NCBI RefSeq assembly: GCF_009857835.1
Contig: NZ_WWCL01000004.1
Coordinates: 682,001 to 746,000, forward strand
DNA length: 64,000 nucleotides
Reading direction: 5' to 3'
Origin: Duganella fentianensis
GTDB taxonomy: Bacteria > Pseudomonadota > Gammaproteobacteria > Burkholderiales > Burkholderiaceae_D
Shown piece after piece: positions 55,401 to 64,000 of this stretch. The notes under the pieces were generated by a model. It had not been told where the DNA came from. It did not search any database and saw nothing but the letters and a program-made list of their open reading frames with translations. The position numbers were made by a program, and so were the translations under genes. Position 1 is the first letter of the stretch, and each line of letters begins with the position of its first letter.

Positions 55401-57302
55401 ATGAATTACGCTGATTTCTATCAGCGCTCTATCGCCACGCCTGAACAATTCTGGCAAGACGAATCTGCGCTGATCCACTGGAACACGCCATGCACGCAAG
55501 TGCTCGATCATTCCAACCCGCCGTTCGCCAAGTGGTTCGTGGGCGGCACCACCAATCTGTGCTACAACGCGGTGGACCGCTGGGCAGCCAGCCAGGGCGA
55601 CAAGGCGGCGCTGATCGCCATATCGACGGAAACGAATACGGAACGCAGCTATTCGTTCACTGAACTGCAGCGCGAAGTCGAGCGCTGCGCGGCCGTCATG
55701 CAGTCGCTGGGCGTAGGCCGTGGCGACCGTGTGCTGATCTACATGCCGATGATAGCCGAAGCGGCGTTTGCGATGCTGGCCTGCGCCCGCATAGGCGCGA
55801 TCCACTCGGTAGTGTTCGGCGGCTTTGCCGCCAACTCGCTGGCCAGCCGCATCGATGATGCCAAGCCGGTGCTGATCGTGTCGGCCGATGGTGGCTCGCG
55901 CAACGGCAAAGCCATCCCTTATAAACACCTGCTCGACGAAGCCATCAACCTGTCCTCGGCCAAGCCGGCCAAGGTGCTGCTGGTGGACCGCAAGCTGGCG
56001 GCGATGGAACTGGTGGCAGGCCGTGATGTGGATTACGCCGAACTGCGCGCCGCCCACATGGATGCGCAAGTACCGGTCACCTGGATGGAGTCGAACGAGC
56101 CTTCCTACATCCTGTACACCTCGGGCACTACCGGCAAGCCGAAAGGCGTGCAGCGCGACGTGGGCGGTTATGCCGTGGCGCTGGCCTCGTCGATGAAGTA
56201 CAACTTCTGCGGCAATGCCGGTGAAACCTTCTTCGCTACCTCGGACATCGGCTGGGTAGTGGGCCACTCCTACATCGTGTATGGCCCGCTGATCGCCGGC
56301 ATGGCTACTATCATGTACGAAGGCATGCCGATCTGCCCGGATCCCGGCATCTGGTGGAGCATCGTCGAGAAGTACAAGGTCACCCGCATGTTCTCGGCGC
56401 CGACCGCGATCCGCGTGCTGCGCAAGCAGCCGCCCGAATATATGCGCAAGTACAACCTGACCTCGCTGCGCGCACTGTATCTGGCCGGCGAGCCGCTCGA
56501 CGAAACCACCTCGCAGTGGATCTACGACGAGCTGCACGTGCCCATTATCGACAACTACTGGCAGACCGAGACGGGCTGGCCTATCCTGTCGATTGCCAAG
56601 GGCATCGAAGACCTGCCTACCCGTCTGGGCAGCCCCGGCGTGCCCATGTATGGCTACAAGGTCAAACTGCTCAACGAGTCCACCGGCGAAGAATGCGGCG
56701 CCAACGAAAAAGGCGTGGTAGTGATCGAAGGCCCGCTGCCACCGGGCTGCATGCAGACCGTGTATGGTGACGATCAGCGCTTTGTGGATACCTACTGGTC
56801 CACCTTTACTGACCGGCAGGTGTACTCCACCTTCGACTGGGGCCTGCGCGACGCGGATGGCTATTACTTCATCCTGGGCCGTACCGACGACGTGATCAAC
56901 GTGGCCGGCCATCGTCTGGGCACTCGCGAAATCGAGGAATCGATTACCAGCCACCCGAATGTCTCGGAAGTGGCCGTGGTCGGGGTAGAGGACAAGCTGA
57001 AAGGGCAGGTGGCGGTAGCTTTCGTGATCGCCAAGAACGCTGCCGAAGTCAGCAGCGACGAACAGCGTGCGGCGCAGGAGAAGGAAATCTTCGCCGTGGT
57101 CGATCGTCAGCTGGGCGCGGTGGCACGGCCAGCGCGGGTGTTCTTCGTGCCTCAGCTGCCCAAGACCCGTTCCGGCAAGCTGTTACGCCGCTCGATACAG
57201 GCTATCTGCGAGGGCCGTAGCCCTGGCGACCTGACGGCAATCGAAGATCCTGCATCTTTACAACAGATCCAGAACGCAGTGCAGAACGGCCTGAAAAATT
57301 AG
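55401..57302 (+). CDS. prpE: propionyl-CoA synthetase
   Basis: A 633-residue acyl-CoA synthetase activating propionate with ATP and CoA. Motifs: YILYTSGTTGKPKGVQRD (AMP-binding), DNYWQTETGWPI, FILGRTDDVINVAGHRLGTREIEE, and the acylation-site Lys in KTRSGKLLRRS. Length and the PrpE-like N-terminus (FYQRSIATPEQFWQDE) favour propionate over acetate. A strong GGAGGAG lies upstream of the ATG. Being last in the prp run, it is presumably transcribed from the sigma-54 promoter. Confidence 0.95.
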   Translation: MNYADFYQRSIATPEQFWQDESALIHWNTPCTQVLDHSNPPFAKWFVGGTTNLCYNAVDRWAASQGDKAALIAISTETNTERSYSFTELQREVERCAAVMQSLGVGRGDRVLIYMPMIAEAAFAMLACARIGAIHSVVFGGFAANSLASRIDDAKPVLIVSADGGSRNGKAIPYKHLLDEAINLSSAKPAKVLLVDRKLAAMELVAGRDVDYAELRAAHMDAQVPVTWMESNEPSYILYTSGTTGKPKGVQRDVGGYAVALASSMKYNFCGNAGETFFATSDIGWVVGHSYIVYGPLIAGMATIMYEGMPICPDPGIWWSIVEKYKVTRMFSAPTAIRVLRKQPPEYMRKYNLTSLRALYLAGEPLDETTSQWIYDELHVPIIDNYWQTETGWPILSIAKGIEDLPTRLGSPGVPMYGYKVKLLNESTGEECGANEKGVVVIEGPLPPGCMQTVYGDDQRFVDTYWSTFTDRQVYSTFDWGLRDADGYYFILGRTDDVINVAGHRLGTREIEESITSHPNVSEVAVVGVEDKLKGQVAVAFVIAKNAAEVSSDEQRAAQEKEIFAVVDRQLGAVARPARVFFVPQLPKTRSGKLLRRSIQAICEGRSPGDLTAIEDPASLQQIQNAVQNGLKN

Positions 57303-57313
57303 TTTTGCCGTAA

Positions 57314-57333
57314 GGGGCTGGTAAGCCAGCCCC
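57314..57333 (+). terminator. hairpin after prpE, weak terminator
   Basis: GGGGCTGG (57314-57321) pairs perfectly with CCAGCCCC (57326-57333) across a four-base loop. The T content downstream is low (ATTAATCTT), so it may attenuate rather than fully stop transcription into the transporter genes. Confidence 0.5.
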
Positions 57334-57395
57334 ATTAATCTTGCCTCAAGCTCGAATAAAAAAAGAGTACCTGTACCTAAAATAGGAGACACAAA

Positions 57396-57704
57396 ATGCA
57401 AGATCATCTCGTTCAGAAGATAAAAAGTGATCCCAACTATCACAAGTTGGTCAAAGTCCGTTCGGGCTACGGCTGGTGGCTGACGCTGGCCATGCTGGTG
57501 GTCTACTACGGCTACATCCTGCTGATCGCCTTCAACAAAGAGTTCATGGCAACCAAGCTCGGTGCCGGCGTCATGACCTGGGGGATTCCTCTCGGTCTGT
57601 TCGTCATTCTGTTCACCGTCATCATTACCGGCATCTACGTGCGTCGCGCTAACAGCGAATTCGACGAACTGACCGAAGCCATCAAAGCAAAGGTGAAAGC
57701 ATGA
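57396..57704 (+). CDS. yjcH: DUF485 small membrane protein (YjcH-like)
   Basis: A 102-residue protein with two transmembrane helices (LTLAMLVVYYGYILLIAF and WGIPLGLFVILFTVIITGIYV) after a polar N-terminus with the family YHKLVKVRSGYGWWL. DUF485 proteins are almost always encoded just before ActP-type symporters and probably assist them. TAGGAGA precedes the ATG and the stop overlaps actP by ATGA. Confidence 0.92.
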   Translation: MQDHLVQKIKSDPNYHKLVKVRSGYGWWLTLAMLVVYYGYILLIAFNKEFMATKLGAGVMTWGIPLGLFVILFTVIITGIYVRRANSEFDELTEAIKAKVKA

Positions 57705-59371
57705 ACGCACGTAAGTTTCTCTCTCTGATGGCAGCCGTCGGGCTGCTCGGTGCCTCTGGTGCTGCTCTGGCAGCCGGTGGCGATCTGGGCCAGGCCACCA
57801 AACAGGCGACCAACTGGACCGCCATCATCATGTTCGGCGTGTTCGTGGTGTTCACCCTGTTCGTGACCAAATGGGCTGCTGCCAAGACCAAATCGGCAGC
57901 TGACTTCTACACCGCCGGTGGCGGTATCACCGGTTTCCAGAATGGTCTGGCGATCGCCGGCGACTACATGTCGGCTGCGTCCTTCCTGGGTATTTCCGCT
58001 TCCGTGTTCCTGAACGGTTACGACGGTCTGATCTACGCTATCGGCTTCCTGGTCGGCTGGCCTATCATCACCTTCCTGATGGCCGAGCGTCTGCGTAATC
58101 TGGGCCGCTTCACCTTTGCTGACGTAGCGGCTTACCGCTTCAAGCAGACCCCGATCCGCGTGTTCTCCGCTTCCGGTACGCTGGTGGTGGTGGCCTTCTA
58201 CCTGATCGCCCAGATGGTGGGTGCAGGTCAGCTGATCAAACTGCTGTTCGGTCTGGACTACTGGATCGCCGTGGTACTGGTTGGTACGCTGATGATGATC
58301 TACGTGCTGTTCGGCGGCATGACGGCAACCACCTGGGTGCAGATCATCAAGGCAGTGATGCTGCTGGGTGGCGCTTCCTTCATGGCCTTCGTGGTGATGG
58401 CACAATTCGGCTTCAGCCCTGAAGCGCTGTTCGCTAAAGCGGTTGAAGTGCACAGCAAAAAAGACGCCATCATGGGCCCAGGTACCTTCATCAAGGACCC
58501 GATCTCGGCAATCTCCTTCGGTATGGCACTGATGTTCGGTACCGCCGGCCTGCCACACATCCTGATGCGCTTCTTCACCGTACCTAGCGCAAAAGAAGCA
58601 CGTAAATCCGTGTTCTGGGCGACCACCTGGATTGGTTACTTCTACATCCTGACCTTCATCATCGGCTTCGGCGCAATCGTTCTGGTCAGCACCAACCCGG
58701 ACTTCAAAGACAGCGCTGGCAAACTGCTGGGCGGTAACAACATGGCCGCTATCCACCTGGCTAAAGCCGTGGGCGGTGACGTGTTCCTCGGCTTCATCTC
58801 GGCTGTGGCATTCGCCACCATTCTGGCCGTGGTTGCCGGTCTGACCCTGTCGGGTGCATCGGCGGTATCGCACGACCTGTACGCTACCGTGATCAAAAAA
58901 GGTAAAGCTTCCGGCGCCAGCGAACTGAAAGTGTCGCGTATCACCACCATCGCTCTGGGTATCGTTGCTGTGGCTCTCGGTATCGCCTTCGAGAAGCAGA
59001 ACATCGCCTTCATGGTGTCGCTGGCCTTCGCCATTGCTGCTTCGGCTAACTTCCCTGTGCTGTTCATGTCGGTACTGTGGAAAGACTGCACCACCCGTGG
59101 CGCTACCATCGGCGGCTTCATGGGCCTGATCACTGCAGTGGGCCTGACCATACTGTCGAAATCGGTGTGGGTGGACGTACTGGGCAATGCCAAGGAAATC
59201 TTCCCCTACGCTTCGCCAGCCATCTTCTCGATGACGGTAGGCTTCGTCGGTATCTGGCTGTTCTCGATCACCGACAAGAGCAAGCGTGCGGCAGAAGACC
59301 GCGCCGGCTACGAAGCGCAGGAAATGCGTTCCGAAACCGGTATCGGTGCTGACGCTGCCAGCGGCCACTGA
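57701..59371 (+). CDS. actP: ActP-type acetate/propionate cation symporter
   Basis: A 556-residue sodium:solute symporter-family protein with an N-terminal signal-like segment (LMAAVGLLGASGAALA) and 13 or so spans. Motifs: ADFYTAGGGITGFQNGLAIAGDYMSAASFLG, GTAGLPHILMRFFTVPSAKEAR, and a long hydrophobic core. ActP takes up acetate, glycolate and other short monocarboxylates. Location directly after the prp operon suggests propionate uptake here; sequence alone cannot fix specificity. Confidence 0.93.
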   Translation: MNARKFLSLMAAVGLLGASGAALAAGGDLGQATKQATNWTAIIMFGVFVVFTLFVTKWAAAKTKSAADFYTAGGGITGFQNGLAIAGDYMSAASFLGISASVFLNGYDGLIYAIGFLVGWPIITFLMAERLRNLGRFTFADVAAYRFKQTPIRVFSASGTLVVVAFYLIAQMVGAGQLIKLLFGLDYWIAVVLVGTLMMIYVLFGGMTATTWVQIIKAVMLLGGASFMAFVVMAQFGFSPEALFAKAVEVHSKKDAIMGPGTFIKDPISAISFGMALMFGTAGLPHILMRFFTVPSAKEARKSVFWATTWIGYFYILTFIIGFGAIVLVSTNPDFKDSAGKLLGGNNMAAIHLAKAVGGDVFLGFISAVAFATILAVVAGLTLSGASAVSHDLYATVIKKGKASGASELKVSRITTIALGIVAVALGIAFEKQNIAFMVSLAFAIAASANFPVLFMSVLWKDCTTRGATIGGFMGLITAVGLTILSKSVWVDVLGNAKEIFPYASPAIFSMTVGFVGIWLFSITDKSKRAAEDRAGYEAQEMRSETGIGADAASGH

Positions 59372-59470
59372 TGGTATCCGGCTAGACAGCACACGCGCCG
59401 AGCTAACTTTCAATGCGAAACTTAGCTATATCAAGTGGCTGGATTAGCCGAAAATAAATAATGCTTGAAA

Positions 59471-59504
59471 CGCAATGCCCGGTTCGCCGGGCATTGTCGT
59501 TTTT
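59471..59504 (+). terminator. Rho-independent terminator after actP with TTCG loop
   Basis: CAATGCCCGG (59473-59482) pairs perfectly with CCGGGCATTG (59487-59496) around a TTCG tetraloop, followed by TCGTTTTT. Confidence 0.92.
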
Positions 59505-59527
59505 AGGAGCTTTGCTCGGACGCCGCG

Positions 59528-59557
59528 TTGGCGTAGTCCTAGTTTGTGGTTTATCAT
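59528..59557 (+). promoter_or_regulatory. sigma-70 promoter of the PAS-GGDEF-EAL gene
   Basis: TTGGCG (59528-59533), an 18-base spacer, and TATCAT (59552-59557, five of six matches). Transcription would start near 59564, which rules out the GTG at 59546 as start codon and favours ATG 59624. Confidence 0.5.
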
Positions 59558-59623
59558 CTGCCAACTATGCTGCCAAGTGGTAATGGGCGAGGTAGCATCG
59601 CCGATCAGATGCCACAGGTATTC

Positions 59624-62600
59624 ATGACTTACGTTGCAAGCTATTCCGAATTTATTGCCGAGGCCCTCGCGCTGGTAGGCGTTCCCGCCTGCGCTTACGA
59701 CGTGGACGGCACGCTGCTTGCTGCCAATCCGGAACTGGTGGCTTTGCTGGGTACAGACCCGGCCGGACGCAATGCGGGCGATCTGTTCGCACGCCATGTG
59801 CGTACTGCCAGCCTGGCCGCCATGCAGACGGCAGTCGAGGACTATCAGCGCTGGGACAGTTGCCTGACCTGTGCCGACGGGCGCTATCTGTCCGTACAGG
59901 CCAGCAGCAAACCGCTGCCGGCCAGCGCCGGCGTGCGTGGCGCCACCATCGTATTCCATGATATTACCGAGCTGGAGCGCGATCAGCGCGCGCTGCGCAA
60001 GACGCTGCTCGAGCAGCAGGCCATACTGGAAAATGCCGCAGTCGGGATTCTGTTCACCAGGGCTTCCACGGTACAGGAGTGCAATATCCGCTGCGCCGAG
60101 ATGCTGGGCTATAGCCGGCAGGAACTCGAAGGCGGCTCCACCAATCAGGTCTTCCCGACCGAAGCGGAGTTTATCGAACTGGGGCGGGCAGCTGGTCCGC
60201 TGCTGGTGCAGGGTCTGTCGTTCAAGCGCGAAGCGCAGTTGCGCCGCAAGGATGGCACGCTGTTCTGGGCCCGCCTGTATGGCCGGGCAGTCGATCCTAG
60301 CAACACGGCCGATGGCACCATCTGGATCGTCGAAGACATCAACGAGCATCGCATCGATGAGGAAAAACTGCGCCGTGCGCTGCTGGAGATGCAGGCCATT
60401 ATGGACAATGCGCCGCTGGCCATCGTGTTCCAGCGCGATCACCGCATCCTGCGCTATAACGACCGGTTTGCCGAATTCTTCGGCTTCAGCGTCGATAGCG
60501 GGGTGGGGCGCCTGACATCCACCCTGTACCCGTCCGGCGCGATGTTCGATGCCGTGATGGCGCAGGCCTTGCCGCTGCTGGCCAGCGGCAAGCCGTATCA
60601 GGCCGAAATGGAAATGCGCCGGCAGGATGGCTCGACCTTCTGGGCCCACGCCTTCGGCTACGTGATCAATCCGGGCCGCTCGCAGCAGGACACTATCTGG
60701 ATCTTTGATGACCGCAGCGCCCAGCGTCAGCATGAAGAAGGCACGCGCCAGCTGCTGCTGGAACAGAAAGCGATTCTCGATAACGCATCGATCGGCATCC
60801 TGTTCAGCAAATCGCATACAGTGGTCAGCTGCAATCCGCGCATGGCGCAGATGTTCGGCTACGACGTCAACGAAATGATAGGCCAGCCTTCGTCGGCCGT
60901 GTTCCCGTCCTATGAGCTGTACCGGGCGTTCCGGCGCGAAGCGGCGCCGCTGCTGGGCAAAGGGCTGCCGTTCGAGCTGTCCGCGTATGAGTTCAAGCGC
61001 AAGGATGGTAGCCTGTTCTGGTGCCGCGTGCGCGCCAAAGCCGTCGATGCCAGCCACCATGAAGGCGGCACCATCTGGATTCTGGAAGATGTGACGGTGT
61101 CGCGCCAGATGCAGATGGAAGTCGAAGCCATCATGACCAATGCTTCGATGAGTATCCTGTTCACCAAGAACCGCGTGGTTACGCGCTACAACCGCGGCTT
61201 TGCCGAAATGTTCCGCTACGAAGGCGATGCGGCGCTGGGCCTGCCCGGCATGGCGCTCTACCCATCCCGTGCCGACTACGAAGCGCTGGGCGCGCAAGCT
61301 TATCCCTTCCTGTCGGTGGGCAAACCGTTCCAGACCGAGATCGAGATGCGGCGCGCCGATGACACGCGGATGTGGGCGCAGCTGATCGGCTATGTCATCA
61401 ATCCCGAAGATCCGACCCAGGGCACGATCTGGGTGATCGAAGACCGTACCGAACAAAAGCGCGCCGAAGAATCGCTGCGCAATGCCCTGCTGGAGAATCA
61501 GGCAATTCTTGATAGTGCCGTGATGGGCATCTCGATGATCGAACAGGGCCGCAACGTGCGCTGCAACGCCAAGATGGAAGAGCTGTTCGGCTATGCGCCC
61601 GGTGAGATGCAGGCGCTCAGCGTGCAGTCCTTCTACCCCGATCTGGAGGAGTGGGACAGGGCCCGTGCTGCTACCGCACGCGATTTCGAGGCGGGCCGCG
61701 TGCACGCTTCCGAATACCGGCTGGTGCGGCGCGATGGCTCGCTGTTCTGGGGCCGCCTGTCGGGCCGGCCGTTCGATCTGTCGCAGCCGCGCGGGCGCTC
61801 GGTCTGGCTGGTGGACGATGTGACGGAACGCCACGAGGCGGCCGATGCCGTGCGCCGCGCGCGCGATGAACTGGAACTGCGCGTGCAGGAACGTACGGCC
61901 GAACTGGCGGGCGCCAACGCCCAGCTGCAGGCCGAGATCGTGGAACGCCGCCAGGCCGAAGCGCGTGTGCATCACATGGCCTACCACGACAGCCTGACCG
62001 GTCTGCCGAATCGCGCCCTGCTGGCCGACAGGCTGGATCGTGCCATGCTGGCGGCGCAGCGTTCGGAACGCCTGCTGGCCGTGATGTTCATCGATCTGGA
62101 TCGCTTCAAGACCATCAACGATACGCTGGGCCACCTGACGGGCGACCAGCTGCTCAAGGAAGTGGCCAGCCGTCTGTGCCGCGCGGTGCGCGCCAGCGAT
62201 ACTGTGGCCCGTCTGGGCGGCGACGAATTCGTGGTGCTGGTGCCGGGCATACGTTCGTCCGAAGAAGCCAGCAATGTGGCACAGAAGATTATCGAAGCCC
62301 TGTCCGAATCCGTCCCGCTGGAAGGGCGTAATCTGCATATCACGCCGTCGATAGGCATTTCCGTCTTCCCGGATGATGGCGGCGACGTTGAAACGCTGAT
62401 GCGCCACGCCGACGCGGCGATGTACCACGCCAAAGCCAGCGGCCGGAATAATTACCAGTACTTCAAAGAGGCCATGAACCAGACGGCCGCGCGCCACTTC
62501 GAGCTGGAGTCGAGCTTGCGCGGCGCGCTGGCACTGGATGAATTCGAGCTGTACTACCAGCCCATCATGGATATCGGCACGCGCCGCCTGCATAGCATGG

Positions 62601-63256
62601 AAGTGCTGCTGCGCTGGCGCCACAAGGGCGAGCTGATACAGCCCGACCATTTCATCCCCATACTGGAAGAGAATGGCCAGATCGTGGCCGTGGGCGAGTG
62701 GGTGCTCAGGCAGGCCTGCAGCCAGAGCATGGCATGGCGCGCAGCCGGCATGCTGCCGGTGCCGCTGGCGGTGAATCTGTCGCCGCGCCAGTTCATGCAC
62801 CGTGGCCTGATGGATGCCATCCGCACGATATTGTCCGATACCGGCATGGACCCGCAGATGATCGAATTCGAGATCACCGAAACGGCGCTGATGCAGCACG
62901 GTGAGCAGACGCTGGATGTGCTGGGGCAGATCGACAGGCTGGGCATCCGCCTGTCGATCGACGATTTCGGTACCGGTTACTCGAGTCTGGCCTATCTCAA
63001 GCGCTTCCCTGTGAAGAAGCTGAAGATAGACCGCGCCTTCGTCAAGGATCTGGAAGCGAGCGCGGAAGACCGCGCCATCGTGGACGCGATCATTGCGCTG
63101 TCCGACAGCCTGCAGCTATCGGTGGTGGCGGAAGGGGTGGAGACGGAAGGGCAGTATGCCTTGCTGCAGCGTAGCGGCTGCCAGTATGCGCAAGGCTATC
63201 TGTTCTCGCAGCCAGTGCCGCATGCTACAGCCCAGCTGCTGCTGCCGCGCGCCTGA
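59624..63256 (+). CDS. six-PAS sensor GGDEF-EAL cyclic-di-GMP protein
   Basis: A 1,210-residue cytoplasmic protein with no membrane span. Six PAS domains fill about residues 1-790. Five share a repeated linker start (QAILENAAVGI, QAIMDNAPLAI, KAILDNASIGI, EAIMTNASMSI, QAILDSAVMGI) and a repeated end (TIWIVEDI and similar). A coiled coil (RARDELELRVQERTAEL) leads to a GGDEF domain with an intact LGGDEF (864-869). The EAL domain has EVLLRW in place of EALLRW (993 onward) but keeps NLSPRQF, EITETAL, DDFGTGYSSL (1113), KLKIDRAFV and VAEGVE. Both synthesis and hydrolysis of c-di-GMP are possible. ATG 59624 has AGG seven bases upstream. Confidence 0.92.
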   Translation: MTYVASYSEFIAEALALVGVPACAYDVDGTLLAANPELVALLGTDPAGRNAGDLFARHVRTASLAAMQTAVEDYQRWDSCLTCADGRYLSVQASSKPLPASAGVRGATIVFHDITELERDQRALRKTLLEQQAILENAAVGILFTRASTVQECNIRCAEMLGYSRQELEGGSTNQVFPTEAEFIELGRAAGPLLVQGLSFKREAQLRRKDGTLFWARLYGRAVDPSNTADGTIWIVEDINEHRIDEEKLRRALLEMQAIMDNAPLAIVFQRDHRILRYNDRFAEFFGFSVDSGVGRLTSTLYPSGAMFDAVMAQALPLLASGKPYQAEMEMRRQDGSTFWAHAFGYVINPGRSQQDTIWIFDDRSAQRQHEEGTRQLLLEQKAILDNASIGILFSKSHTVVSCNPRMAQMFGYDVNEMIGQPSSAVFPSYELYRAFRREAAPLLGKGLPFELSAYEFKRKDGSLFWCRVRAKAVDASHHEGGTIWILEDVTVSRQMQMEVEAIMTNASMSILFTKNRVVTRYNRGFAEMFRYEGDAALGLPGMALYPSRADYEALGAQAYPFLSVGKPFQTEIEMRRADDTRMWAQLIGYVINPEDPTQGTIWVIEDRTEQKRAEESLRNALLENQAILDSAVMGISMIEQGRNVRCNAKMEELFGYAPGEMQALSVQSFYPDLEEWDRARAATARDFEAGRVHASEYRLVRRDGSLFWGRLSGRPFDLSQPRGRSVWLVDDVTERHEAADAVRRARDELELRVQERTAELAGANAQLQAEIVERRQAEARVHHMAYHDSLTGLPNRALLADRLDRAMLAAQRSERLLAVMFIDLDRFKTINDTLGHLTGDQLLKEVASRLCRAVRASDTVARLGGDEFVVLVPGIRSSEEASNVAQKIIEALSESVPLEGRNLHITPSIGISVFPDDGGDVETLMRHADAAMYHAKASGRNNYQYFKEAMNQTAARHFELESSLRGALALDEFELYYQPIMDIGTRRLHSMEVLLRWRHKGELIQPDHFIPILEENGQIVAVGEWVLRQACSQSMAWRAAGMLPVPLAVNLSPRQFMHRGLMDAIRTILSDTGMDPQMIEFEITETALMQHGEQTLDVLGQIDRLGIRLSIDDFGTGYSSLAYLKRFPVKKLKIDRAFVKDLEASAEDRAIVDAIIALSDSLQLSVVAEGVETEGQYALLQRSGCQYAQGYLFSQPVPHATAQLLLPRA

Positions 63257-63288
63257 GCGGGCGCCGGCAGGCTGCGAGGTCGCGCCTA

Positions 63289-64000
63289 TCAGTCCAGCGT
63301 GGCCACCACGGGCGCGTGGTCGGAAGGCTGCTCCCATTTGCGCGGCACGCGGTCGATGATACAGGCGCTGCAGCGTTGCACCAGCGCGGGCGAAAGCAGT
63401 ATGTGGTCGATGCGCAGCCCTTTGTTGAGGCGGAAACCCAGCGCGCGGTAATCCCACCAGCTGAACGATTTTTCCGCCTGTTCGAACAGGCGGTAGGCGT
63501 CGGCCAGACCGATGTCGAGCAGGCGCTGCAGCGCTGCCCGTTCCGGCACCGACACCAGTACCTGACCTTCCCACGCAGCCGGATCGTGCACATCGCGGTC
63601 TTCCGGCGCGATGTTGTAATCGCCCACCACGGCCAGTTGCGGGTGCTGCGCTGCTTCGCTTTGGATCCAGTCATGGAAGGCGGCCAGCCAGCCCAGCTTG
63701 TACTGGTATTTATCGGAGTCTATGCTCTGGCCGTTAGGCACATAGGCACACACCACCCGCACGCCATCTATCGTGGCGGCGATGATACGTTGCTGGGCAT
63801 CTTCATACAGCGGATTGTTTTTGACCACATCGGCGATGGGCAATTTGGAAATGATGGCGACACCGTTGTAGGTTTTCTGGCCGCTGAAGACGACGTGATA
63901 GCCGGCCGCTTCGATGGCGGCTTGCGGGAACTTATCATCCGTCATCTTCGTTTCCTGAATACACAGCACGTCGATGGGGTTTTCCTCCAGCCACTTCAGT
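63289..64000 (-). CDS. xthA: exodeoxyribonuclease III, C-terminal part
   Basis: A partial gene on the minus strand; the N-terminus lies beyond the right edge. About 236 residues are visible, starting LKWLEENPIDVLCIQETKM with the metal-binding Glu. GDYNIAPEDRDVHDP, SFSWWDYRALGFRLNKGLRIDHILLS and the terminal SDHAPVVATLD, which includes the catalytic His, follow. This is the ExoIII family of AP endonuclease/3'-5' exonuclease repair enzymes. It converges with the PAS-GGDEF-EAL gene, with 32 bases between stops and no terminator seen. Confidence 0.94.
   Translation of the reverse strand, partial: LKWLEENPIDVLCIQETKMTDDKFPQAAIEAAGYHVVFSGQKTYNGVAIISKLPIADVVKNNPLYEDAQQRIIAATIDGVRVVCAYVPNGQSIDSDKYQYKLGWLAAFHDWIQSEAAQHPQLAVVGDYNIAPEDRDVHDPAAWEGQVLVSVPERAALQRLLDIGLADAYRLFEQAEKSFSWWDYRALGFRLNKGLRIDHILLSPALVQRCSACIIDRVPRKWEQPSDHAPVVATLD

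Noticed and set aside
59444..62899. 1,151-codon open frame antisense to the PAS-GGDEF-EAL gene, and similar long antisense frames at 25925-28372 and 51525-54038
   Set aside because: They mirror strongly coding genes in GC-rich DNA, have low-complexity His/Gln/Arg-rich translations and no recognisable domains or SD.

Overview
The window looks like a chromosomal segment of a Gram-negative betaproteobacterium. The evidence is the exosortase-B/Eps gene set with a PEP-CTERM protein, a prpBC-acnD-prpF-prpE propionate cluster under a sigma-54 activator, an icd...cspA-clpS-clpA block, and an rpsT/murJ pair. Burkholderiales, possibly an Oxalobacteraceae-like genus, is my best guess, but there is no rRNA here to confirm it. 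No prophage, insertion sequence, tRNA, rRNA or CRISPR array is visible.

Bases 1-38,700 are mainly one very large exopolysaccharide locus on the + strand. After the tail of an Uup-like ABC-F gene it opens with a CPBP/CAAX-type membrane protease and the core epsL-epsB-epsD-epsE-epsF-epsG-xrtB-epsI, the order expected of XrtB (methanolan-like) systems. Two AsnB-type amidotransferases, six GT4 glycosyltransferases, a Wzx-like flippase and a Wzy/ligase-like membrane protein follow. Precursor genes make UDP-HexNAc uronate (TviB/TviC-like) and GDP-mannuronate (AlgD-like plus a ManC/AlgA-like bifunctional enzyme); galE and another nucleotidyltransferase are also present. Decoration or turnover genes are a PaaK/CapK-like adenylating enzyme, a hexapeptide acyltransferase and a heparinase II/III-like lyase. 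A secreted beta-rich protein, a TIGR03790-type protein and one small PEP-CTERM protein complete it. My reading is an acidic, possibly amidated heteropolysaccharide that is polymerised by a Wzx/Wzy-like route and exported through EpsE/EpsL. At least one PEP-CTERM protein is probably processed by XrtB at the cell surface.

Bases 38,700-47,700 hold conserved housekeeping genes: murJ, rpsT with an elaborate hairpin leader, rluE, icd, a two-domain chromate transporter, cspA, clpS and clpA. A REP-like inverted repeat separates the convergent clpA and prpR genes.

Bases 47,700-59,500 are a propionate/2-methylcitrate cluster. Divergent prpR encodes the sigma-54 activator. The prpR-prpB gap holds a consensus -24/-12 promoter and helically phased TGAAAC boxes. 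prpB, prpC, acnD, prpF and prpE follow, then a DUF485 protein and an ActP-type monocarboxylate symporter that could supply the substrate.

The right end has a 1,210-residue six-PAS/GGDEF/EAL protein with its own promoter, then the C-terminal part of exodeoxyribonuclease III on the opposite strand, cut by the window edge.
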